A stretch of DNA of 64,000 nt from Bin55 sp965203735 (lineage in GTDB: Bacteria; Pseudomonadota; Gammaproteobacteria; Pseudomonadales; Azotimanducaceae), in contig OZ241909.1 in assembly GCA_965203735.1 (NCBI GenBank), forward strand, positions 434,001 to 498,000, in the 5' to 3' direction. Within the stretch, counting starts at the first letter, position 1. Every line of letters starts with the position of its first letter. Positions 36,788 through 44,953 of the stretch are shown in pieces. The position numbers and the translations under genes were made by a program. The notes under the pieces are model-generated. The model saw nothing but the letters and a program-made list of their open reading frames with translations. It ran no database searches and was not told the DNA's origin.

Positions 36788-38539
36788 ATGCGAGTGAACA
36801 AAATTCCGAGTTGCCTTCTTGCGATGCTCTCCATTGGTGTCCTCGTTGGTATTGGAAGCTCCTGTGCAGTGCATTGGCCGTTCGTAGCCTCTGGGTACGG
36901 CGACCAATCGGCGGATGCTGTCGCTTTGTCCGCTCCCACCGAAGACTCACTCACACGGGAATCGCCAACGTCGGTTGTTCGTAATCTAGACGAAATAGCA
37001 AGCATCAAGAGCGCGTCAGCGCAACAATTGACGCCGCGCACACTCTTGTCCGAGCTGGATGAAGAGCAAATGGCAGATCTACTCACCCAGACTCAAGACG
37101 TCGTCGGGGACGCGGATAGGCACGATTTCAGGGCTCTTCTAACGAGCATCTTTGAAGATTGGGCACACTCCAACCTCGATGAGGTCGCTTCGCGTGCTCA
37201 AACATTGAGCCCATACCACAAGAGAGTTGCTCTGAGTGCGATCATGCCGGAGCGGACGGATCCATCCGACAACACAACCCACACGGTTACTCAAGATATT
37301 GACAGCGAAAAGGTTGTGACTTCAGCTCACGCACAACAAAGAATCGAGGATGCAATCGACAACCCAGAGACAACTTGGAACGAACTAGTCATTGATTTGC
37401 AAGACGACCTGGGGAACTTGAGGACACTCTCCCGGGTCGCGACAGCATGGGTTGAGAAGAGTGGTTTGGGCGTGCTTGACAAAGTCTATCAGTCGCTGAC
37501 CAATGCCCAAACTAGGCAGAGCGTAATGTATCACGTCCTTGAAGAGGTCGCTCAAACCGATCCTGCCGGTGCTCTCAAATACGCAATGACTCTCGAGAGT
37601 GACCCGCACAACTACATTATTAACAACATTGCAAATATTTGGGTACGCTCTGACCCTCGTTCCGCCTTGAGTGCTGCCGCTGGAATCGAACAAGAGACAG
37701 TGCGCAAAGTATTATCGGAGTCCGCAGTCAAAGCCCTGGCCTTTAGTGAACCAAGGGAGTTTTTGAAAGAAATTGATTCTCTACCCGCCGATTTTCAGGT
37801 GACAGCGTCTAAAGCGGCATTAGACGAGATAGCAAGAAAATCTCCTGAAGAAGCTGCTGATTTAGCAGCTGCTATGCAATCAGGCGCCGCTAAGACGTCA
37901 GGTGCAAGCAGCATTGTGAGTACGTGGTCACGTAGCGATCACAAAGCGGCACTTGATTGGATTCTTTATGAGCCTGGTGTCGAAGAGATTAAGTTCGAAC
38001 TATTGTCTTCAATCATGCATACGCTCGTCCAGGTCGATCTCGAACTTGCAATGAGCACTGCGCTGGCACAACCCATCGATGAGGACAAGTACTACGGATT
38101 GGAATTCATCGTCATTTTGTCTCTAGCCGAGTCAGATGTGAACCAAGCCATTGAGCTTTTTCCACAGGTTCGCGAAGGACCAACGCAGATGATGTCGTTC
38201 CAACCGATAGTTCATTCGCTATTAATGAATGATGAGATTGACCGTGCGTTCGACATGGTCCAACAGGTGCCGGAGTCTGACAGAGACAGTTTTTACATGT
38301 CTCTGTCGACTTCCTGGACAGCGATTGATCCCCAAGGAATGCTCAATTCGATGGACCGTTTTCCATCAAAGCAGGCCAAGTCACAGGCAGCGCTTATGGT
38401 AATAGTGGGCAACGAATTCTTCAAGATCCTGTCAAACGAGCAAATTGAGGAGGCTAAGAAATACCTCACTGAGGAAGATTTGCAGGCTCTCGAGGAACGT
38501 GACACCGAAGGGTTGCGGTCCATATTCCAAGATCTTTGA
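36788..38539 (+). CDS. Membrane-anchored helical-repeat protein, shortened array copy 5
   Basis: A 583-residue member and the most divergent plus-strand copy. It starts MRVN where the others start MQ, and its anchor reads GSSCAVHWPFVASG, with a Pro inside the otherwise hydrophobic helix. About 29 residues, close to one repeat, are missing cleanly between DADRHDF and LLTSIFEDWAHSN. The glycine-rich insert before the LSLAESDV segment is also gone. Helix 4 carries PSDNTTHTVTQDIDSEK where others have LSDDTIRAIARDL. Retained repeats include IWVRSDPRSALSAA and TWSRSDHKAALDWILYEP. The conserved promoter is not recognisable upstream. The frame is intact, so it may be functional, but changes suggest relaxed or altered selection. 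Confidence 0.8.
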   Translation: MRVNKIPSCLLAMLSIGVLVGIGSSCAVHWPFVASGYGDQSADAVALSAPTEDSLTRESPTSVVRNLDEIASIKSASAQQLTPRTLLSELDEEQMADLLTQTQDVVGDADRHDFRALLTSIFEDWAHSNLDEVASRAQTLSPYHKRVALSAIMPERTDPSDNTTHTVTQDIDSEKVVTSAHAQQRIEDAIDNPETTWNELVIDLQDDLGNLRTLSRVATAWVEKSGLGVLDKVYQSLTNAQTRQSVMYHVLEEVAQTDPAGALKYAMTLESDPHNYIINNIANIWVRSDPRSALSAAAGIEQETVRKVLSESAVKALAFSEPREFLKEIDSLPADFQVTASKAALDEIARKSPEEAADLAAAMQSGAAKTSGASSIVSTWSRSDHKAALDWILYEPGVEEIKFELLSSIMHTLVQVDLELAMSTALAQPIDEDKYYGLEFIVILSLAESDVNQAIELFPQVREGPTQMMSFQPIVHSLLMNDEIDRAFDMVQQVPESDRDSFYMSLSTSWTAIDPQGMLNSMDRFPSKQAKSQAALMVIVGNEFFKILSNEQIEEAKKYLTEEDLQALEERDTEGLRSIFQDL

Positions 38540-38881
38540 TTGTTCCATGCATCGCAAGACTATCCAGCTAACTAGAGTCAATCTTTCTTTGCGCTGATTC
38601 GGTTGTCATTGTGATGGGCACACTCTAGGTTCATCAAGGGAGATTGAGCTCGAAGAGAAATCAGGGCGGCAAACCTGCACGTTTCTCAAGAATTGAACGA
38701 GAGAAGCAGTCGGATTGCATCATCTGTGAAACACGAACCCAAGAAATACAGTTCTCTTGACCCAAATTCACTCCAATCCCCATTCGCCAATACGCATCTA
38801 GTCGGACCAATGAAGTCGGAAGTTTGGTGGTAGGAGCTTGAAGGTATAGCATGGCGTTGACACCTCGCAACGATTGAACGA
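38540..38881. other. Longest intergenic gap in the array
   Basis: This 342-base spacer is alignable in part with the spacer after copy 4: the TTGCATCA stretch and the following CTCTTGAC and ACTCCAA blocks occur in the same order. It ends with the predicted promoter of copy 6. No additional gene was found in it. Confidence 0.6.
38824..38852 (+). promoter_or_regulatory. Predicted sigma70-like promoter of copy 6 (and copy 7)
   Basis: TTGGTG, 17 bases, TAGCAT, with GCTTGAA before the -10 box. The -10 ends 29 bases before the ATG at 38882. Copy 7 follows copy 6 after 36 bases and probably shares this promoter. Confidence 0.5.
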
Positions 38882-40786
38882 ATGCAAACCACAAAATCTC
38901 TAGGTCGCCTTATCGTGCTGCCCGCAATTACCTTCCTTCTTGGAGTTGGATGTGCCAGTGCGGTGTATTGGCTGTTTGTAGCTCCGGAGAATGGCGACCA
39001 AGTGGCGGCCACTGTTGCCCTGTCTGTTCCCACCGAGATTGATTCCAGTGCCGAAGTACAAAGTTCACCGGGAGGAGTTTCAAGCTCGTCAGAGTCGGCA
39101 AAATTGACTGTCCGCAGTCTCGATGACATCGTAGAAATCAAGAGCGCGTTTGAGCAACAAATGGCTCTGCGTAGTTTACTGTCCGAACTAGACGAAGCAC
39201 GTGTTGTCGATCTTATGAAACAATCACCGGATATCTTCCCGGAAGCAGATAGGTATGCCCTTCAATCGGCCATAGTTCAGAGACTGGCACAGCAAAGTCC
39301 AAATCGAGCGTTGTCGCTTGTCTTGGAAATGGGTACCACCTATAGTCCTGGCGGGTTTGTATCGAGCATCTATAAGGATTGGGCGCATTCCAACCTAGAT
39401 GAGTCTGTTTCGCGCGCAAAGAAATTGAACCACCACCTCAAACGAATCGCATTGGATGCCATCGTGGAAGAACGGTCGGACCTTTCCGATGACACCCTCC
39501 GAGCGATTGCGCGGGACCTTGGTCAGGAACAGGTTGCCACTTCAGCTATCGTGCAACGGAAAATTGACGAGGCAATCGAAGACCCAGAAAAGGCTTGGAA
39601 CGAACTGGCCATCGATATGCAAGACGAACCGGCGAATTCATGGAACATTTCCCGAATTGCCCAGGCATGGGTTGAGAAGAGCGGATTGGGTGTGCTGGAT
39701 CAAATCCACCAGTCGCTAACCAATACAGAGACTAGACTTAGCGTGATCCGTAGCGTCCTTCGAGAGGCTGCTCGAACTGATCCTGCTGGTGCTTTTAGCT
39801 ATGCACTTACATTCGAAAATGGACAGCACGACACGATTGTTAGAGACATAGCAAACATTTGGGCAAACTCTGAGCCCCTATCCGCCTTTACCGCCGCGAA
39901 TGGAATTGAGAATTCTTCGTTGCGTAAAGTCGTTACGGAATCAGTAGTCAGCACCTGGTCCCAATGGGAACCAAGGGAATTGCTGAAAAACGTTGACGCT
40001 CTCCCTGAAGATCTCCGAGAGACGGCATCTACATCCGCACTAAGCTCGATATCTAGAGAATCGCCTGAAGAAGCCGCTCAGCTAGTAGCTGCCATGCGAT
40101 CAGGCTATATCAAGACGTCAAGCGGACGAACTGTTGCGGTCTTGTGGTCAAGGCAGGACCACAGTGCAGCACTTGAATGGATACTCAATGAACCCGGCGT
40201 CGAAGAGATTAGGTCCGAATTACTGTCCTACATCATGAAAAGGCTGACCGAGGTAGATCCTCAGCTTGCAATGACCACTGCCCTCGCACAACCTATCGAA
40301 GAGGACAAGACAGGATTCGGAATGTTCGGTCGCACAAGTTTGGGGATGGAGTACCAAGTTATTTCTGCTCTAGCTCTTTCGGATGTGGACAAAGCACTTG
40401 AGCTGCTTCCACAGGTACGCGAGGGCCCAACGAGAGATCTTGCATTCCAAACGGTAGCCCAATCGTTACTAATGAATGATGAGATTGACAAGGCGTTCAA
40501 CATGGTCCAACAGGTTCCGGAGGCTGAACGAGGGAAGTTTCGACTTAGCTTGACTACCACTTGGGTGGGATCCGATCCACAGGGCATGCTCAAATCGATG
40601 GACCGTTTTCCATCAAGAGAGGCCAAGTCTCAGGCGGCGGTTTTGCTAGTAATGACCAACGAATACAACAAAATCTTGTCGGACGAGCAGATTGAGGAGG
40701 CAAGGAAATACATCTCTGAAGAACATGCAAGAGCGCTTAAGGAACGCGACCCTGAAGGGATGCAGTCCATTTTCCAAGGTTTTTGA
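38882..40786 (+). CDS. Membrane-anchored helical-repeat protein, array copy 6
   Basis: A 634-residue member with anchor GVGCASAVYWLFVAPENG; the ENG/ENS turn is shared only with copy 7. The repeat series includes IWANSEPLSAFTAANGI, TWSQWEPRELLKNV and LWSRQDHSAALEWILNEP, and the insert reads FGMFGRTSLGME. The helix after the YKDWAHSNLDESV segment carries KKLNHHLKRIA. The C-terminal tail SDEQIEEARKYISEEHAR is most like copy 1. It has its own predicted promoter and is followed by copy 7 after only 36 bases, so the two form a likely bicistronic unit. Confidence 0.85.
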   Translation: MQTTKSLGRLIVLPAITFLLGVGCASAVYWLFVAPENGDQVAATVALSVPTEIDSSAEVQSSPGGVSSSSESAKLTVRSLDDIVEIKSAFEQQMALRSLLSELDEARVVDLMKQSPDIFPEADRYALQSAIVQRLAQQSPNRALSLVLEMGTTYSPGGFVSSIYKDWAHSNLDESVSRAKKLNHHLKRIALDAIVEERSDLSDDTLRAIARDLGQEQVATSAIVQRKIDEAIEDPEKAWNELAIDMQDEPANSWNISRIAQAWVEKSGLGVLDQIHQSLTNTETRLSVIRSVLREAARTDPAGAFSYALTFENGQHDTIVRDIANIWANSEPLSAFTAANGIENSSLRKVVTESVVSTWSQWEPRELLKNVDALPEDLRETASTSALSSISRESPEEAAQLVAAMRSGYIKTSSGRTVAVLWSRQDHSAALEWILNEPGVEEIRSELLSYIMKRLTEVDPQLAMTTALAQPIEEDKTGFGMFGRTSLGMEYQVISALALSDVDKALELLPQVREGPTRDLAFQTVAQSLLMNDEIDKAFNMVQQVPEAERGKFRLSLTTTWVGSDPQGMLKSMDRFPSREAKSQAAVLLVMTNEYNKILSDEQIEEARKYISEEHARALKERDPEGMQSIFQGF

Positions 40787-40822
40787 GTGTTCGGTGAATA
40801 GCTAGGCGAAACGATCTGACTC

Positions 40823-42721
40823 ATGCAATCCACTAGCTCTCCAAGTCGTATTGCTGCGCTGCTCACCATTGGTTTCCTAATCGGAGTCGGATGCGCCAGT
40901 GCGGTGTATTGGTTGTTCGTTGCCCCTGAAAACAGTGACGAATTAGTAGATGCCCTTCATCCATCCTCTCCCATCGAGAGCAATGCCAATACTCAGGAGC
41001 AAGGTTCAACTACCGAAGTCTCAAATTCGGCCGAACCACCAAAGTTCTCTGTTCGCAGTCTAGATGACATTGCAGCCATCAAGAGTACGTCCGAGCAACA
41101 ATTGGCATTGCGCATCTTCCTCTCCGATTTGGACGAAGAGCAAGTAGTTGAATTACTGACGCAGGGACTGGACGTCTTCCCATTAGCGGACAAGCTTGCA
41201 CTACAGTCCGCCATAGTTCAGCGATTGGCTCACCAAAATCCAAGTCGAGCGTTGTCGCTTGTGTTGGAAATGGATGCTCTTTTCGTCCCCGAATTTGTAA
41301 CCAGTGTCTATAAGGATTGGGTACATTCCAGTCTCGATGATGCGGTTTCACGTGTACGGACATTGAACCGACGCCACGCGAGAATTGCCATGGATGTGAT
41401 TGTGCAAGAACGTACGGATCTCTCAGATGAGACCGTACGAGCGATCGCTAGAGATCTTGGTCTCGAACGGATTGCGATGTCAGCAGTTGCACAACGAAAA
41501 ATAGAAGAGGCAATTGATGATCCAGAAACGGCTTGGAACGAACTAGTTGTAGGCTTTCAAGACGACACATCGCTTCTCAACGAATTCATCCGAGTCGCTT
41601 CGGCATGGGTCGAGGAGAGTGGATTAAGCGTGTTGGACAGCATCTCTCAATCCTTAACAAATGCCGAAACCAGACAACGCGTAATGCGTAGCGTTCTTAG
41701 AGATGTCGCACATTCCGATCCTGAAGGTGCTTTTCTCTATGCACTGAATATGGAGAGTGATCCAAACAAAGCAGTTCTACGATCCGTTGCAGGTGTTTGG
41801 GCAAGGTCTGACCCTAGTGCAGCATTGTTGGCTGCCACCAGAATTGGTGACGCGTCCGTGCGCAAAGCCACTGCGGAAAAGGTGGTTAGAGATTGGGCTC
41901 ATAGAGAACCAAGGGAGATGCTCAGGAACGTCTACCCTGTGCCTTCAGATCTAAAAGAGGTAGCATCTTCTGCGGCACTAAGTGCGCTTTCTAGCGAATC
42001 TCCTGAAGAAGCTGCTCAGTTTGTTGCAACGATGGAAACAAGTTCATTAAAGTCAGCAAGTGCTCGCGGTGTTGCGCTAAATTGGTCTTATCGCGACCAC
42101 AAGGCGGCCGTTGATTGGATTCTCAATGAGCCTGGTGTCCAAGAGATTAGGTTCGAGCTTCTGTCTAGGATCCTACATAGCTTGGTAAAGGCAGATCCAG
42201 ATCTTGCAATGACCACGGCACGCGCACAACCCATCGAACAAGAGCGAAGGGGACACGGAATGTTCGGGCCGGAATTGGGTATGGAGATCAACGTCATAAG
42301 GTATCTGGTTTCTTCAGACTTGGACAAGACCATTGAGCTGCTTCCACAGGTGCGCGATGGCAGGACCAAGTATCTTGCATTCCAAATGGTGGCCAAAGAG
42401 CTAGTAAGGAAGGGCGAAATCGATAAGGCGTTCGACATGGCCCAACAGATTCCTGATACTGATCGAGAGAGTTTCCACCGTGCTTTGTCCAACTATTGGA
42501 TAGGAACCGAACCAGTAGCTGTGCTCAATTCAATGAACCGTTTTCCGTCAGAGGAAGCCAAGTCGCGGGCTGCTCTGTTGCTTATTACGAATGACCGAAT
42601 GCACAGGAGTTTGACAGACGAGCAAATCGATGAGGCAAGGAAGTACCTCATTGAAGAACATTCGAGAGCACTTGAGGAACGCGATTCCGAAGCTCTGCGA
42701 TCCATTTTCTCGGAGTATTGA
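40823..42721 (+). CDS. Membrane-anchored helical-repeat protein, array copy 7
   Basis: A 632-residue member with anchor GVGCASAVYWLFVAPENS. Characteristic changes are VWARSDPSAALLAAT, DWAHREPREMLRNV and NWSYRDHKAAVDWILNEP. The MFGPELGME insert is shorter than in copies 2-4. Helices near residue 550 read DMAQQIPDTDRESF, closer to copy 1 than to its neighbours, which may reflect recombination between copies. No conserved promoter precedes it; the 36-base leader carries GTGAATAGC as before copy 4. It is probably expressed from the copy 6 promoter. Confidence 0.85.
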   Translation: MQSTSSPSRIAALLTIGFLIGVGCASAVYWLFVAPENSDELVDALHPSSPIESNANTQEQGSTTEVSNSAEPPKFSVRSLDDIAAIKSTSEQQLALRIFLSDLDEEQVVELLTQGLDVFPLADKLALQSAIVQRLAHQNPSRALSLVLEMDALFVPEFVTSVYKDWVHSSLDDAVSRVRTLNRRHARIAMDVIVQERTDLSDETVRAIARDLGLERIAMSAVAQRKIEEAIDDPETAWNELVVGFQDDTSLLNEFIRVASAWVEESGLSVLDSISQSLTNAETRQRVMRSVLRDVAHSDPEGAFLYALNMESDPNKAVLRSVAGVWARSDPSAALLAATRIGDASVRKATAEKVVRDWAHREPREMLRNVYPVPSDLKEVASSAALSALSSESPEEAAQFVATMETSSLKSASARGVALNWSYRDHKAAVDWILNEPGVQEIRFELLSRILHSLVKADPDLAMTTARAQPIEQERRGHGMFGPELGMEINVIRYLVSSDLDKTIELLPQVRDGRTKYLAFQMVAKELVRKGEIDKAFDMAQQIPDTDRESFHRALSNYWIGTEPVAVLNSMNRFPSEEAKSRAALLLITNDRMHRSLTDEQIDEARKYLIEEHSRALEERDSEALRSIFSEY

Positions 42722-42885
42722 TGTTTCGATGAATAGCAAGACAATAAAGAGAACGAAGGTCAATTTCTCTCAAAACTTACACTTTTGACAAGGGCAGAGT
42801 GAGCAATTTCGACTCGAAAACTAGAGATCGCTGAAACAAACTCAAGAGCAGAACATAGCATCGACTCACCGTAGCGATCAAACTC

Positions 42886-44790
42886 ATGCAATCCAATAAG
42901 TTTCCGTATCGTCTCTTTCTGCTGCTCGCAATAGCTTGCCTGCTTGGCACAGGGTGTTCTAGTACAGATTATTGGCTGTTAGCCGCTACAGGAAACCAAG
43001 GCCTGTTAGCGGTAGCTGTCACTCCATCCTCTCCCATCGAGAGTGAATCCACTATTAGTGAGCAAAGCTCACCCGTTGAAGTCTCAAGATCGTCAGAACC
43101 ACAAGAGTCAACGGTGCGCAATCTAGATGACATCTTGGAAATTAGGAGTCTGTCTGAACAACAATTGGCACTACACACTTTCCTGTCCGATCTGAATGAA
43201 GCACAAGTCCGTGATCTTCTTACACAATCTGAGGACGTCTTCCCTGAAACACACAGGTACGATCTCCAATTCCCAATTATTCAGCGCCTAGCCCACCTGA
43301 ATCCAAACCGAGCATTGTCATGGGTCTTGGAAATGTATACAGGCTACGAGAACATGCGCGCGGTAACGAACGTCTTTCGCGAGTGGGCACACTCCAATCT
43401 GAATGAGGCCATCTCGCGTGCTCGGACACTCGAGCAAATCCCCAAGGGTCTTGCATTGAGTGCAATCGTGCATACACGGACGGACCTCTCTGAGAGCACA
43501 CTTCGGGCGATTGCCATAGACCTTGGTAACGAACAGATTGCGATTTCAGCCATTGCACATCGAAGAATTGAGGAGGCACTTGGAAATCCCCAGAAGGCAT
43601 GGAACGAATGGGCTATCTCCTTGCAAGAAGACCCTGGGAATACGGAGACTGTTGCTCGAATTGGGAAGGCTTGGGTTGAAAAGGGCGGATTGGGTGTGCT
43701 CGATCAAATCTACCAGTCGCTGACCAATACTGAAACTAGACGACGCGTAATCCGTAGTCTCCTCGAACAGATTGCTCAAACGGACCCCGATGGTGCCTTC
43801 AAATTTGCGCTTTCTGTCGAGAGTGACCTACATAACTCGATTATTAGGAACCTAGCAGGTATTTGGGCAGATTCTGACCCTCATTCGGCCTTGAAGACCA
43901 TAGCTGGAGTTGAGAGGGAGGAGGTGCGCAACGCTGCAGCCGATGCGGTAGTCAGGGCTTGGGCGCAAAGCAGGCCAAGAGAGATGTTGGAGAGCCTCGA
44001 TTCACTTCCTGCCGATTTTCAAGAGTCAGTTTCAAAAGCAGCACTAGCTGCTATAGCTAGAGAATCTCCTGAAGAAGCCGCTCAGTTAGTAGCAGCCATG
44101 CAATCAAGCCCGCTCAAGACATCGAGCGCAGAGAAAGTTGCGAGTGTGTGGTCAAGACGCGACCACACTGCCGCCCTTGAGTGGATTCTCAATGATCCCG
44201 GTGTTGAAGAGATTAGGTCCACGTTGCTGTTATCAATCGTGGGTAGACTGTTTGAGGTTGATCCTCTGCTTGCAATGACCACAGTGCTCGCTCAAGCTAT
44301 TGAAGGGTACGAGAGTGTCTTGGGCGGGATTGACGGGACAAAGGAGGAGATGGAATTGATGGTCATCTCCACCCATGCAAAGTCAAACGTGGAATCAGCG
44401 ATTGATCTACTTCCAAGTGTCAGCGAAGGTCGGACGAAGCTTGCTGCTTTCAAAGAAATAGCCGAAGAGTTGATACAAGACGATGAGATTGATCGAGCAT
44501 TCACTCTAGCGGGACAGTTTGACTATCCTGACGGGCAAGACTTTCACATCGCATTGGCTGCAGCTTGGGCGGAGTCTGATATTGGTGAATTACTCAATTC
44601 AATGGACCGTTTTGCGTCAGAGGAGCTCAAGTCCAAGGTGGCTTTCATCCTTCTCGACAATAGTCGTTTTAGAGGACGGTTATCCGACGTGCACGTTATG
44701 GAGGCACGGAGACACCTCACAAACGAACATAGGAAAGCACTTGAGGAAGGCGACTCCGACGTGTTGCCACCCGTATTCCAAGATTTTTGA
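42886..44790 (+). CDS. Membrane-anchored helical-repeat protein, array copy 8
   Basis: A 634-residue member of a subgroup with copy 9. The anchor has changed most of all: GTGCSSTDYWLLAATGNQG, so the YWLFVAP end is altered and carries an Asp. Subgroup markers are EMYTGYEN, VFREWAHSNLNEAI and TLEQIPKGLALSAI. Repeat examples are IWADSDPHSALKTI, AWAQSRPREMLESL and VWSRRDHTAALEWILNDP. The C-terminal region shares a 46-base identical block with copy 9. Upstream, TAGCAT is kept at 42856-42861, with GCAGAAC in front but three bases deleted and no TTGNNN at the right spacing, so promoter strength may differ. Confidence 0.83.
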   Translation: MQSNKFPYRLFLLLAIACLLGTGCSSTDYWLLAATGNQGLLAVAVTPSSPIESESTISEQSSPVEVSRSSEPQESTVRNLDDILEIRSLSEQQLALHTFLSDLNEAQVRDLLTQSEDVFPETHRYDLQFPIIQRLAHLNPNRALSWVLEMYTGYENMRAVTNVFREWAHSNLNEAISRARTLEQIPKGLALSAIVHTRTDLSESTLRAIAIDLGNEQIAISAIAHRRIEEALGNPQKAWNEWAISLQEDPGNTETVARIGKAWVEKGGLGVLDQIYQSLTNTETRRRVIRSLLEQIAQTDPDGAFKFALSVESDLHNSIIRNLAGIWADSDPHSALKTIAGVEREEVRNAAADAVVRAWAQSRPREMLESLDSLPADFQESVSKAALAAIARESPEEAAQLVAAMQSSPLKTSSAEKVASVWSRRDHTAALEWILNDPGVEEIRSTLLLSIVGRLFEVDPLLAMTTVLAQAIEGYESVLGGIDGTKEEMELMVISTHAKSNVESAIDLLPSVSEGRTKLAAFKEIAEELIQDDEIDRAFTLAGQFDYPDGQDFHIALAAAWAESDIGELLNSMDRFASEELKSKVAFILLDNSRFRGRLSDVHVMEARRHLTNEHRKALEEGDSDVLPPVFQDF

Positions 44791-44953
44791 TTGGTTCCTT
44801 TATGTCGGGAGAGACAAGAGAAAAAATGTCAATCTCTCAAAGCGTTGATTTTGTCTAAGAGGGTCTTGTGAAAAATTCTTATCAGTCATGAGAGATTGCT
44901 GGTAAGAGCCCGATAGTAGAACTTCGCGTCGACCGACTCCGACATTCAGATTC

